A DNA stretch of 9,304 nt from Paracoccaceae bacterium (GTDB taxonomy: Bacteria > Pseudomonadota > Alphaproteobacteria > Rhodobacterales > Rhodobacteraceae). Location of the stretch: assembly GCA_009920225.1 (NCBI GenBank), contig RGAJ01000050.1, positions 1 to 9,304 of the forward strand, given 5' to 3'. This document shows positions 1 to 7,231 of this stretch, one piece after another. The position numbers were made by a program, and so were the translations under genes. The notes under the pieces are model-generated. The model was not told the origin of the DNA and did no database searches. It saw only the letters and a program-made list of their open reading frames with translations. Position 1 is the stretch's first letter. Every line of letters starts with the position of its first letter.

Positions 1-959
1 TCGGTGCCCCCCAATTCCACAGTCCCCGCACACCGCAAGACATCCCCCATTGGCGTGATACCAAATTTCCCTGCTGCCATCATGGGATGATTTGGCAATG
101 AAGAAGGTGACTTGAACAGAATGTGGTATCCACGCTCTGCCTCGAGCGGAACAGAAAGGCCAAGCCGCTTCATCACAGCGCGCGACCCAATACCCGAGGT
201 GACAACAACACGCTCACACGCGATCGGGCCTTGGTCGGTTAAAACCGCCGTCACGGTGTCACCGCTGCGCTCGAAATCACGCACCTCAGCGCGCATAAAT
301 CGGCCCCCTTTGGATTGAAACAGATCCGCCAATTTTGTGACATAGGCACCAGGATTGTTGATGTGGCCTTGGCCCTTTAATTCCACCATGCAGGTGATCT
401 TGGGCCCAAGGATTGGTTCCAGTTCTTGGATCTCGGGGCCTGTGATGACGCGGGGGTAAAACCCTGCCTGACGCTTTAGGGTCCATGAATAGGTATCGTT
501 TTCATAGTCTCTGATCGATGGGTAGATATAGCGCAACTTGCTGTCACGCACCCAATCCGCCACATCTGTACCCGCGACCAATGCGCGGTGCTGATCCAAA
601 CCATCTGCCACCAAAGTGGGCAGCGCGGCCGCGATGCGATCCGCACGCGCACGCCGCGAATTCAGGATGAATTGCGTCAGCCAAGGGATCATTTTGGGCA
701 GATAGGTCCATTTGGCAAACAGCGCACTGTTGGGATCGATCAACATTTTCGGGGCTTCGTGCCACATCCCAGGTGTGGCTGTGGGGGCAACGGCCCAGCT
801 AGCGATGAGGCCGGCGTTCCCATATGATGCACCCTGACCAGGATCAGATTTATCCACCAAGATCACGTCTTTGCCGTATCGTTGCAACCAAAGCGCGGTT
901 GAAACACCGCAAATTCCTGCGCCAATCACAATGATCGGCAAAGTGGAGGTCTGTGTCAT
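1..959 (-). CDS. FAD-dependent oxidoreductase, D-amino acid dehydrogenase (DadA)-like, 3' end outside window
   Basis: An open frame of 319 codons runs from ATG at 959-957 to the window edge with no stop, so roughly the last 100 residues of a usual 410-430 residue protein are missing. The N-terminus holds a Rossmann dinucleotide-binding fold: GAGICG at residues 13-18 and an acidic strand end at D36 for the FAD ribose. A GASYGNAG stretch at about 43-50 resembles the ANAG flavin-loop region of DadA-type enzymes. The visible end reads AGTVELGG, also characteristic of this DAO-superfamily branch. Known members oxidise D-amino acids, glycine derivatives or similar amines to imino acids and pass electrons to a quinone or oxygen. 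The substrate here is not determinable. There is no clear ribosome site before 959. The gene lies 45 bases downstream of the hydrolase gene on the same strand, so co-transcription is likely. Family assignment is secure; the specific enzyme name is not. Confidence 0.9.
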   Translation of the reverse strand, partial: MTQTSTLPIIVIGAGICGVSTALWLQRYGKDVILVDKSDPGQGASYGNAGLIASWAVAPTATPGMWHEAPKMLIDPNSALFAKWTYLPKMIPWLTQFILNSRRARADRIAAALPTLVADGLDQHRALVAGTDVADWVRDSKLRYIYPSIRDYENDTYSWTLKRQAGFYPRVITGPEIQELEPILGPKITCMVELKGQGHINNPGAYVTKLADLFQSKGGRFMRAEVRDFERSGDTVTAVLTDQGPIACERVVVTSGIGSRAVMKRLGLSVPLEAERGYHILFKSPSSLPNHPMMAAGKFGITPMGDVLRCAGTVELGGT

Positions 960-1004
960 ATGGGATCCGTGTACGATGGCGGCACGGATGTGCCGCCCAG
1001 CTGT

Positions 1005-1925
1005 TTAAAGCATATGTTGATAAGACGCAGGCACATATTGGAACCCATCACCGCGGTGTTCCACATATCCCAATCCGGGCCAAGGCATGTGATAGCCGAT
1101 AAAGGGCATTTTATCTGTGGCCAACATATCCAACAAGTTCCGCCGCGTTTGGGCCGCCATTTCGCGATCACGATCAAAGCGGACTTCCCAATCAGGATGG
1201 GCAAGGGACCAAATATAATGGTTTGCAAAATCCCCGCCTATAAACAGGTTCTTACCGTCGCTTTCCAGCATATATCCCAAATGCCCGACCGTGTGACCAT
1301 GTGCCTTGACCGATGTGACACCTGTGACGACATCTTCGTCGATGTCCAACATGGTGAATTCGTCCTCTAACGGGCGGACATGTTTTTCAAACCCGTCGTT
1401 GCCCGAAAAATCCCAATCTTCGAATTCGGCCGCGCCACAGACATATTGCGCGTTTGCAAACGTGCGTTCGCCTGTTTCTGTATGCAACCCGCTGATGTGG
1501 TCGCCGTGGAAATGGGTTAGAACCACTTTGTCGATCTGATCCGCGCTGTATCCCGCACTTTCCAATGCCGCGACGGTGCCCGCAGCGCTTGTTCCAGTAT
1601 CGAACAAAATCAATTCTGATCCCGTGTTCACGACCGTGGGGGTATAAAACATCTGGAATTTGTCCGAAGGCAGGTTAGCAGCATCCGACGCCGCTTGGAA
1701 TTCTTCTTTCCCAACGTTCAGCCCGAAAATCGATTGCGGATCATTGTCGATGGTTTGGGTCGCCGACAAAATGGTTGTCACCTCAAACGATCCCAACATG
1801 AACCTACGATGCGTTGACATGGACGGTCCCAACATGGGCGCTGCGGCGTTTACCGCACTTGATGCGACCATTGCTGCGCTGCCTGCCAAAAAACTGCGGC
1901 GGCGTAAAATAAATGGGGACTTCAT
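1005..1925 (-). CDS. Tat-exported metallo-beta-lactamase-fold metallohydrolase
   Basis: This 306-residue protein begins with a twin-arginine signal (R9-R10, RRSFLAG) followed by an Ala-rich hydrophobic stretch. A plausible cleavage site is after VNA at residue 27, which predicts a periplasmic enzyme folded in the cytoplasm. The metal site is complete: HFHGDH at 138-143, GHTVGH at 210-215, D232 in GGDF and H279 in GYHMPWPG. This is the binuclear (probably zinc) set seen in lactonase- and glyoxalase II-like hydrolases. The fold class does not fix the substrate; lactones, thioesters, beta-lactams or other esters and amides remain possible. The start at 1925 is supported by GGGAG about eight bases upstream. 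It is the first gene of a minus-strand pair with the FAD oxidoreductase and is divergent from gltX. The family call is firm; the function is open. Confidence 0.9.
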   Translation of the reverse strand: MKSPFILRRRSFLAGSAAMVASSAVNAAAPMLGPSMSTHRRFMLGSFEVTTILSATQTIDNDPQSIFGLNVGKEEFQAASDAANLPSDKFQMFYTPTVVNTGSELILFDTGTSAAGTVAALESAGYSADQIDKVVLTHFHGDHISGLHTETGERTFANAQYVCGAAEFEDWDFSGNDGFEKHVRPLEDEFTMLDIDEDVVTGVTSVKAHGHTVGHLGYMLESDGKNLFIGGDFANHYIWSLAHPDWEVRFDRDREMAAQTRRNLLDMLATDKMPFIGYHMPWPGLGYVEHRGDGFQYVPASYQHML

Positions 1926-1992
1926 GGTATTCTCCCTTTTTGTAATATGATGGTCGGAACATATGCGATTTTGTTTATTTGATAAATAGAAT

Positions 1993-2015
1993 TCGCGTGA
2001 TCGCGACGATATAAA
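1993..2015 (+). promoter_or_regulatory. Candidate gltX promoter -10 with a symmetric element in the divergent intergenic region
   Basis: The 151-base gap between the minus-strand hydrolase and gltX contains TATAAA at 2010-2015, a fair -10 match placed about 60 bases before the gltX start. The matching -35 position (1987-1992, TAGAAT) is poor. Immediately upstream of the -10, TCGCG-TGAT-CGCGA at 1993-2006 is a perfect 5-base inverted repeat around four bases. That places it in the spacer, where a repressor or MerR-type activator could act. It could equally serve the divergent hydrolase promoter. The site is inferred from symmetry and position only. Confidence 0.35.
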
Positions 2016-2076
2016 TCACCTCAGACTGGACAAATCCATGATCTTGTGAAAGACAGCGCCGAACAGGAGATTTCCC

Positions 2077-3402
2077 ATGACAACCACCCGTTTTGCCCCT
2101 TCGCCCACTGGTTATTTGCATATTGGCAATATGCGCGCTGCTTTGATGAACTATTTGATTGCACGCAAAGCGCAGGGCACATTTATTCTGCGTATCGACG
2201 ATACGGATCCTGAGCGGTCGAAAGAGGAATATGTAGACGGCATCAAACGTGATTTGGAATGGTTGGGCCTGCATTGGGACCGTATTGAACGCCAATCTCT
2301 TCGGCTGGACCGCTATCATGCGGCGGCGGATCAGCTGCGTGATATGGGTCGGCTTTATGAATGTTTTGAAACGCCGACCGAGCTTGACCTCAAGCGGAAA
2401 AAGCAACTGAACATGGGCAAGCCGCCTGTCTACGATCGCGCCGCTTTGGCATTGTCAGCGGCAGACAAAGACGCATTGCGCGCCGAACGCGGTGCAGGGC
2501 ATTGGCGTTATAAATTGGACCAAGAGCGGATCAATTGGACCGACGGTATCTTGGGTGATTTGTCAATCGATGCCGCATCCGTGTCTGATCCGGTTTTGAT
2601 CCGTGGCGACGGACAGTTTCTGTATACGATGGCGTCGGTTGTCGATGATGTCGATTTGGGGATCACCCATGTTGTGCGGGGTTCTGACCATGTCACAAAC
2701 ACCGCGACGCAAATCCAAATGATCCAAGCAATCGGCGGCACGGTGCCAACATTTGCGCATCATTCGCTGTTGACGGGTCCACAGGGCGAAGCATTGTCAA
2801 AACGCTTGGGCACATTGTCCCTGCGTGATCTGCGCGACGCAGGTGTTGAACCCGAAGCCTTGATCAGCCTTATGGCGCGGTTGGGCGCAAACTTGCCTGT
2901 TGAATTGCGCATGTCCTTGGACGACGTTGCAGAAGGATTCGAATTGACGCAATTCGGTTCTGCCCCAACAAAATTTGACGAACAGGACTTGTATCCGCTG
3001 ACCGCGCGATTCCTGCATGCGCAAAGCTTTGACGCGATGGCATCTGACATCGCGGCTGTCGGTGTTCCAACGGAATTGGCGGAACGGTTTTGGGATGTGA
3101 CGCGCGAAAACATCACCATTCGTAAAGATTTGGCGCAATGGTGGGATATGTTCCAAAACGGTGCAGATCCTGTCATCGACGACGAAGATCGTGATTTCGT
3201 GGCCCAAGCGTTGACGCTATTGCCAGACGGCCCCTTTGATGGCGACACATGGAAAACTTGGACCACCGCCGTAAAAGACGCGACAGGCCGCAAAGGCAAG
3301 AATTTGTTCATGCCGCTTCGCAAGGCCTTGACGGGGCAAGCCCATGGTCCTGATATGTCGGCTTTGTTGCCGTTGTTACAGGTGATCAAAGCGCGCGGTT
3401 GA
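2077..3402 (+). CDS. gltX: Glutamyl-tRNA synthetase (alphaproteobacterial short type)
   Basis: This 441-residue cytoplasmic class I synthetase attaches glutamate to tRNA. The Rossmann catalytic domain carries the HIGH-type signature HIGN at 15-18, ILRIDDTDPERS at 37-48 and the KMSKS-type loop ALSKR at 239-243. The C-terminal tRNA/anticodon-binding part shows GRKGKNLFMPLRKALTG at 404-420. Only C96 remains of the zinc-binding cysteines found in the E. coli enzyme, in the segment YECFETPTELD. That pattern is usual for the shorter alphaproteobacterial GltX and suggests a zinc-free structure. Alphaproteobacteria often carry two GltX paralogues and make Gln-tRNA by amidating Glu-tRNA(Gln) with GatCAB, so this copy may charge tRNA(Glu), tRNA(Gln) or both. 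The start is fixed by AGGAGA at 2065-2070, six bases upstream. The C-terminus (QVIKARG) is slightly short compared with relatives as I recall them. Confidence 0.97.
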   Translation: MTTTRFAPSPTGYLHIGNMRAALMNYLIARKAQGTFILRIDDTDPERSKEEYVDGIKRDLEWLGLHWDRIERQSLRLDRYHAAADQLRDMGRLYECFETPTELDLKRKKQLNMGKPPVYDRAALALSAADKDALRAERGAGHWRYKLDQERINWTDGILGDLSIDAASVSDPVLIRGDGQFLYTMASVVDDVDLGITHVVRGSDHVTNTATQIQMIQAIGGTVPTFAHHSLLTGPQGEALSKRLGTLSLRDLRDAGVEPEALISLMARLGANLPVELRMSLDDVAEGFELTQFGSAPTKFDEQDLYPLTARFLHAQSFDAMASDIAAVGVPTELAERFWDVTRENITIRKDLAQWWDMFQNGADPVIDDEDRDFVAQALTLLPDGPFDGDTWKTWTTAVKDATGRKGKNLFMPLRKALTGQAHGPDMSALLPLLQVIKARG

Positions 3403-3408
3403 TTTTTT
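3385..3408 (+). terminator. Weak candidate terminator overlapping the gltX stop
   Basis: ATCAA at 3385-3389 can pair with TTGAT at 3399-3403 across a GC-rich nine-base loop, followed by six T residues (3403-3408). The five-base stem is short and A/T-rich, so termination would be partial at best. Read-through into the small lipoprotein gene at 3473 is plausible. Confidence 0.25.
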
Positions 3409-3472
3409 GTCTTCTCATGAAAGTTCAATTGGCATAGTTTTGCAAAAAAGTAGTCGGTAAAAGGTTGGTAAA

Positions 3473-3616
3473 ATGCGAACTATTTGTGTTTGTTTTGTTG
3501 TACTTTCTTCTGTCTTGTTGACGTCATGTGGAACGACAAAAGGGGTTCTTAGCGGTGCGGGATCTATCCTTGAGGGCGTTGCCTCGGACGTAAAGTCAGT
3601 GGGCGGTATGTTCTGA
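3473..3616 (+). CDS. Small lipoprotein, 47 residues, entericidin-like
   Basis: ATG at 3473 opens a 47-codon frame ending in TGA at 3614-3616, with AAAAGG at 3459-3464 eight bases before the start. The protein has R2, a hydrophobic core (ICVCFVVLSSVLLTSC) and a lipobox L16-T17-S18-C19. This predicts lipidation at C19 and a mature peptide of only 29 residues. The mature part, CGTTKGVLSGAGSILEGVAS and on to the end, is Gly/Ser/Ala/Val-rich and resembles the mature part of entericidin-type lipoproteins, which were linked to envelope stress in E. coli. G20 at +2 is not the inner-membrane retention Asp, so outer-membrane sorting is possible. It lies 70 bases after gltX and 12 bases before yqaA, probably transcribed with yqaA. 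Coding status rests on the clean lipobox, ribosome site and position. The function is unknown and the entericidin link is by resemblance. Confidence 0.8.
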   Translation: MRTICVCFVVLSSVLLTSCGTTKGVLSGAGSILEGVASDVKSVGGMF

Positions 3617-3628
3617 TGTAACCATCGG

Positions 3629-4045
3629 ATGGCATATGTCAGCCTTTTTTTTAGCGCCCTAATTGCCGCGACGGTTTTCCCGGCACAATCAGAAATGGTC
3701 TTGGTGTATCTTGTCCAACAGGCGGCGCACCCTGTGTGGGCATTGGTTGTGGTGGCAAGCATCGGAAACGTTCTTGGGTCCGTCATCAACTATGCCCTTG
3801 GGTATTCCGTTCACCGCTTCAAAGATCGCCGTTGGTTTCCGGCCTCACCCAAACAGATGGATCGCGCGCAGGCGTTCTATGCCAAATGGGGACGGTATAG
3901 TTTGCTGGCCAGTTGGGTGCCTATTATCGGTGATCCGATTACGGTTGTGGCGGGCGTTTTACGTGACAGGTTTTTGGTATTTTTGATCCTTGTCGCCATC
4001 GCCAAATCTGGCCGGTATGTGGTTTTAGCCTACGCATTCGCGTAA
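3629..4045 (+). CDS. yqaA: YqaA-family (DedA/VTT-type) inner-membrane protein
   Basis: This 138-residue, strongly hydrophobic protein lines up along its length with E. coli YqaA (142 residues). Shared features are an N-terminal segment SLFFSALIAATVFPAQSEMVL, the GNVLGSVINYALG helix at about 46-58, a basic loop RFKDRRWFP, a second re-entrant-like segment WVPIIGDPITVVAGVLR, and a final helix ending in KSGRYVVLAYAFA. Its features match the SNARE-associated/VTT branch related to DedA proteins, which have been implicated in lipid transport and membrane homeostasis; YqaA itself has no settled function. The start at 3629 fits the E. coli alignment but has no good Shine-Dalgarno sequence. With only 12 bases from the lipoprotein stop, translation may depend on coupling to it. 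No strong terminator follows: TTCGC/GCGAA at 4090-4115 before T6 has a 16-base loop and is unconvincing. Confidence 0.92.
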   Translation: MAYVSLFFSALIAATVFPAQSEMVLVYLVQQAAHPVWALVVVASIGNVLGSVINYALGYSVHRFKDRRWFPASPKQMDRAQAFYAKWGRYSLLASWVPIIGDPITVVAGVLRDRFLVFLILVAIAKSGRYVVLAYAFA

Positions 4046-4208
4046 AGGTGTGGCTTTGTTTTGCGTCCATGGGCCAAAGCTGAAATATGTTCGCGCAGAG
4101 ACTTCAGTTTGCGAAATGTGTTTTTTATTGCATCACTTCTTATTTTTTCGTGCAGAAACGCTTTTGAAATTGTTGAGCGACCTGTAAACACCCCAAAATC
4201 GCCTTATT

Positions 4209-4221
4209 TGTAATGCATACA
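4209..4221. promoter_or_regulatory. Possible LysR-type regulator box upstream of cysD
   Basis: TGTA-N5-TACA (4209-4221) has the T-N11-A form with dyad symmetry described for LysR-family binding sites. It sits 29 bases before the chosen cysD start. Sulfur assimilation genes are commonly controlled by the LysR-type proteins CysB and Cbl, which makes the position reasonable. A motif this loose can arise by chance, and I could not identify an adjacent promoter with confidence. Confidence 0.2.
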
Positions 4222-4250
4222 TGACGCGCAACGATTATTCTGGGGTAGCT

Positions 4251-5156
4251 ATGACGAACAACACCTTAACCCATCTAGAGCGGCTTGAAGCCGAAGCCAT
4301 ACACATCATGCGCGAAGTGGTCGCCGAGGCAGAAAACCCCGTGATGCTCTATTCTGTCGGAAAAGACAGCGCGGTGATGCTGCATCTGGCGAAAAAGGCG
4401 TTTTATCCATCCCCCCCTCCGTTTCCGCTTTTGCATGTGGATACAACTTGGAAGTTCCAAGAGATGTATAAACTGCGCAACAAAGCCGCCGAAGACGCAG
4501 GGATGGAATTGTTGATCCATCATAATCCCGAAGCGATGGAAAAGGGCATCAATCCCTTTGATCATGGCGCATTGCATACCGACATGTGGAAAACCGAAGG
4601 GTTAAAGCAAGCCTTGGATAAATGGGGTTTTGACGCCGCTTTTGGCGGTGCGCGCCGTGACGAAGAAAAGTCACGCGCCAAGGAACGCGTGTTTTCATTC
4701 CGCACCGCACAGCACCGCTGGGAACCAAAGGCGCAGCGCCCTGAATTGTGGTCGCTTTATAATGCGCGCAAAGCAAAAGGCGAAAGTATGCGGGTGTTCC
4801 CCATTTCGAACTGGACTGAATTGGACATCTGGCAATACATCCACTTGGAAGGCATCGAAATTGTGCCGCTCTATTTCTCTGCGCCGCGCCCTACGGTAGA
4901 ACGCGATGGATTGATCTTGATGATTGATGATGATCGGTTCCCTTTGAAAGATGGCGAAGAACCCGTCATGCGCTCCATCCGGTTCCGCACATTGGGCTGT
5001 TATCCCCTGACGGGCGCAGTTGAATCCGAGGCCAAGACATTGCCTGAGGTCATTCAGGAAATGCTGCTGACCACCACATCCGAACGCCAAGGCCGCGCGA
5101 TTGACAAAGACGCAGGCGCCTCCATGGAAATTAAAAAGCAACAGGGGTATTTCTAA
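4251..5156 (+). CDS. cysD: Sulfate adenylyltransferase subunit 2
   Basis: CysD is the ATP-pyrophosphatase subunit that, with the GTPase CysN, converts sulfate and ATP to adenylylsulfate (APS) and pyrophosphate in the cytoplasm. It has the PP-loop SVGKDS at residues 35-40 and the family blocks [57 protein letters not shown] and the C-terminal KKQQGYF, nearly identical to E. coli CysD (302 residues). An upstream in-frame ATG at 4221 would add ten residues. I chose 4251 because it gives 301 residues, the alignment with E. coli starts there ([10 protein letters not shown]), and GGGG at 4242-4245 sits at proper spacing, whereas 4221 has no ribosome site. The stop shares one base with the cysNC start (TAATG), implying translational coupling and matched subunit production. 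Confidence 0.97.
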   Translation: MTNNTLTHLERLEAEAIHIMREVVAEAENPVMLYSVGKDSAVMLHLAKKAFYPSPPPFPLLHVDTTWKFQEMYKLRNKAAEDAGMELLIHHNPEAMEKGINPFDHGALHTDMWKTEGLKQALDKWGFDAAFGGARRDEEKSRAKERVFSFRTAQHRWEPKAQRPELWSLYNARKAKGESMRVFPISNWTELDIWQYIHLEGIEIVPLYFSAPRPTVERDGLILMIDDDRFPLKDGEEPVMRSIRFRTLGCYPLTGAVESEAKTLPEVIQEMLLTTTSERQGRAIDKDAGASMEIKKQQGYF

Positions 5157-7060
5157 TGACGGATCCAGTATACGTAACAGATGCCTTGATCGCGCAGGAT
5201 ATCGATGCCTATTTGGTCGCGCATCAAAACAAATCTTTGTTGCGCTTTATCACCTGCGGTTCGGTCGATGATGGGAAATCAACCCTGATTGGCCGATTGC
5301 TCTATGACAGCAAAATGATCTTTGAAGACCAGCTTGCCCAACTTGAGGCTGACAGCAAAAAGGTCGGCACCCAAGGTCAAGAAATCGACTTTGCTCTGTT
5401 GGTTGACGGGCTGGCCGCAGAACGGGAACAAGGCATAACCATTGACGTTGCCTATCGGTTCTTTGCCACGGAAAAGCGTAAATTCATCGTTGCCGATACA
5501 CCCGGTCACGAACAATTCACCCGCAACATGGTGACGGGTGCATCCACCGCCGAATTGGCGGTGATTTTGATCGATGCGCGCAAAGGCATTTTGACCCAGA
5601 CACGGCGTCACAGCTATTTGACCCATTTGTTGGGCATCAAAAACATCGTTCTGGCCGTCAACAAAATGGATTTGGTTGAGTATTCCAAAGATATTTTCGA
5701 TCAGATTGTGGCGGATTATACCGCATTTGCCGCATCCATCGGCGTCACGGATTTCACCGCCATCCCGATCTCAGGGTTCAAGGGCGACAATATTACGATG
5801 TTGTCAGAGAACACCAAATGGTACTCTGGTCCAACCCTGATGCAGCATTTGGAAAATGTCGAACTGGACCAATCTGCCGATCAAGGCCTGTCGTTCCGGA
5901 TGCCTGTACAGTGGGTAAATCGCCCGAATTTGGATTTCCGCGGATTTTCAGGAAAAATCGCATCGGGCATCGTGAAACCCGGGGACGAGGTTCGCATTCT
6001 GCCGTCGGGCAAAACATCGCATGTTGATAGGATCGTCACCTTGGGGGGCGATCTTGATCAGGCGGTTGCAGGGCAGTCCATTACACTGACCCTACGCGAC
6101 GAGGTGGATTGTTCGCGTGGTCAAATCATCACTGCCGCCAAAGACCCATTAGAGGTTGCCGATCAATTCGAAGCAACCGTCATCTGGATGGATGAAACGG
6201 ATTTGGTTCCTGGTCGGGCTTATTACCTAAAAATTGACGCACAAACCGTGTCGGCCACTGTGGCGCAGCCAAAGTATCAGATCAACGTCAATACGATGGA
6301 GCATACGGCGGCCAAAACATTAGAATTGAACGCAATCGGCGTCGCCACGATGACCACGGATCGTGCCATTCCCTTTGCCCCCTATGCCAACAACCGTGAA
6401 CTGGGCGGCTTTATCCTGATCGACAAAATGACGAACGCGACCGTTGGAGCGGGTTTGATCAATTTTGCATTGCGCCGTGCACAAAACATTCACTGGCAAG
6501 CGACGGATATCAACCGCGATCATCACGCAAATCTGAAAAACCAAAAGCCTGCGGTTTTGTGGATGACCGGTTTGTCGGGATCTGGGAAATCGACGATCGC
6601 CAATGCGGTGGAAAAGAAATTGGCACGCATGAACCGTCATACCTTTCTGTTGGATGGCGACAACGTGCGTCACGGCCTGAACAAGGATCTTGGTTTTACC
6701 GATGCGGATCGTATCGAAAACGTCCGCCGTGTAGGCGAAGTGGCAAAACTGATGACGGACGCAGGGCTTATCGTCATCACGGCGTTCATTTCACCCTTCC
6801 GATCCGAACGCGATATGGTGCGCAACATGATGCAGCCCGGCGAATTTATCGAGGTTTTCGTTGATACGCCGCTGTCAGTCGCTGAACAGCGCGACGTCAA
6901 AGGTCTGTACGCCAAAGCACGTGCAGGGGATTTGAAAAACTTCACCGGCATCGACAGCCCCTATGAAGCCCCCGAAGTGCCCGAAATCCACATCGACACC
7001 ACCAAAATGTCAATTGATGAGGCGGCAGATCATATCATCGCGACGCTTTTGGGTGAATAA
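5156..7060 (+). CDS. cysNC: Bifunctional sulfate adenylyltransferase subunit 1 / adenylylsulfate kinase (CysN-CysC fusion)
   Basis: This 634-residue fusion supplies two steps: the GTPase subunit that drives APS formation by CysD, and phosphorylation of APS to PAPS. The CysN part (about 1-455) has an EF-Tu-like GTPase domain with GSVDDGKST at 35-43, EREQGITID at 89-97, DTPGH at 114-118 and NKMD at 169-172, then beta-barrel domains. The CysC part (about 464-634) has P-loop GLSGSGKST at 472-480, [11 protein letters not shown] at 499-509, the FISPFR segment around S546 and the [19 protein letters not shown] block at 582-600. Both active sites look intact. The layout matches NodQ/CysNC proteins of other proteobacteria. 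AGGGG at 5143-5147 precedes the start, which overlaps the cysD stop by one base. No cysH lies here, so PAPS reduction must be encoded elsewhere, or PAPS may also feed sulfation (inference). An intrinsic terminator follows. Confidence 0.97.
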   Translation: MTDPVYVTDALIAQDIDAYLVAHQNKSLLRFITCGSVDDGKSTLIGRLLYDSKMIFEDQLAQLEADSKKVGTQGQEIDFALLVDGLAAEREQGITIDVAYRFFATEKRKFIVADTPGHEQFTRNMVTGASTAELAVILIDARKGILTQTRRHSYLTHLLGIKNIVLAVNKMDLVEYSKDIFDQIVADYTAFAASIGVTDFTAIPISGFKGDNITMLSENTKWYSGPTLMQHLENVELDQSADQGLSFRMPVQWVNRPNLDFRGFSGKIASGIVKPGDEVRILPSGKTSHVDRIVTLGGDLDQAVAGQSITLTLRDEVDCSRGQIITAAKDPLEVADQFEATVIWMDETDLVPGRAYYLKIDAQTVSATVAQPKYQINVNTMEHTAAKTLELNAIGVATMTTDRAIPFAPYANNRELGGFILIDKMTNATVGAGLINFALRRAQNIHWQATDINRDHHANLKNQKPAVLWMTGLSGSGKSTIANAVEKKLARMNRHTFLLDGDNVRHGLNKDLGFTDADRIENVRRVGEVAKLMTDAGLIVITAFISPFRSERDMVRNMMQPGEFIEVFVDTPLSVAEQRDVKGLYAKARAGDLKNFTGIDSPYEAPEVPEIHIDTTKMSIDEAADHIIATLLGE

Positions 7061-7080
7061 GGCCAAAGAATACGACGGTT

Positions 7081-7108
7081 AGCGCGGGCGATGTCCCGCG
7101 CTTTTTTT
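7081..7108 (+). terminator. Strong intrinsic terminator after cysNC
   Basis: AGCGCGGG (7081-7088) and CCCGCGCT (7095-7102) form a perfect 8-base stem around a 6-base loop, followed by a run of seven T (7102-7108). It lies 20 bases past the cysNC stop and ends the cysD-cysNC unit. Confidence 0.93.
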
Positions 7109-7111
7109 GTG

Positions 7112-7141
7112 TTATCCACACATTATAACGACTGTGCAAAA
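7112..7141. promoter_or_regulatory. DnaA-box-like pair in the cysNC-azoR intergenic region
   Basis: TTATCCACA at 7112-7120 is identical to the classical strong DnaA box. TGTGCAAAA at 7133-7141 is, on the opposite strand, TTTTGCACA, which fits the relaxed consensus TTWTNCACA. They face each other 12 bases apart, just after the terminator and 91-120 bases before azoR. DnaA also acts as a transcription factor, so a regulatory role is possible. With only two boxes and no dnaA/dnaN/hemE context or AT-rich unwinding region, this is not a replication origin. Function is inferred. Confidence 0.3.
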
Positions 7142-7168
7142 TCTCACATAACCTGTGTGATTTTCGCA
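7135..7168. promoter_or_regulatory. Long imperfect inverted repeat upstream of azoR, candidate operator
   Basis: TGCAAAATCTCACA (7135-7148) and TGTGTGATTTTCGCA (7154-7168) are inverted arms around the 5-base centre TAACC, broken by one mismatch and one bulged base (13 paired positions). There is no T-run, so it is not a terminator. It lies about 65 bases upstream of azoR, just before a poor promoter-like pair (TTGTGC at 7171-7176, TAGATA at 7193-7198). This fits a dimeric repressor or activator site controlling azoR. No regulator gene is adjacent, and the binding protein is unknown. Confidence 0.4.
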
Positions 7169-7231
7169 AATTGTGCGCGTCAAGATTTCGCTTAGATACG
7201 TAAGAGTTCAACTCCAAAAAGGTATCCCTTT

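Noticed and set aside
2760..3428. Antisense open frame of 222 codons within gltX
   Set aside because: It starts at TTG without a ribosome site and fully overlaps a clear gltX; Ser-rich shadow composition.
3429..3445. Sigma-54-like promoter (TTGGCAT then TTGCA) before the small lipoprotein gene
   Set aside because: The GG and GC elements are separated by nine bases rather than the strict ten, and this spacing is rarely tolerated.
4090..4126. Terminator after yqaA (TTCGC/GCGAA before six T)
   Set aside because: Only five base pairs enclosing a 16-base loop with a five-base gap to the T-run; too weak to call.
4087..4167. 26-codon open frame in the yqaA-cysD gap as a leader peptide
   Set aside because: No ribosome site, no amino-acid run suggesting attenuation, and no terminator/antiterminator pair before cysD.
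4221..4250. Upstream ATG as the cysD start, adding ten residues
   Set aside because: No ribosome site, extra residues have no counterpart in E. coli CysD, and the start at 4251 has GGGG at good spacing.
7081..7231. Replication origin suggested by DnaA boxes
   Set aside because: Only two boxes, no AT-rich unwinding element and no origin-associated genes nearby.
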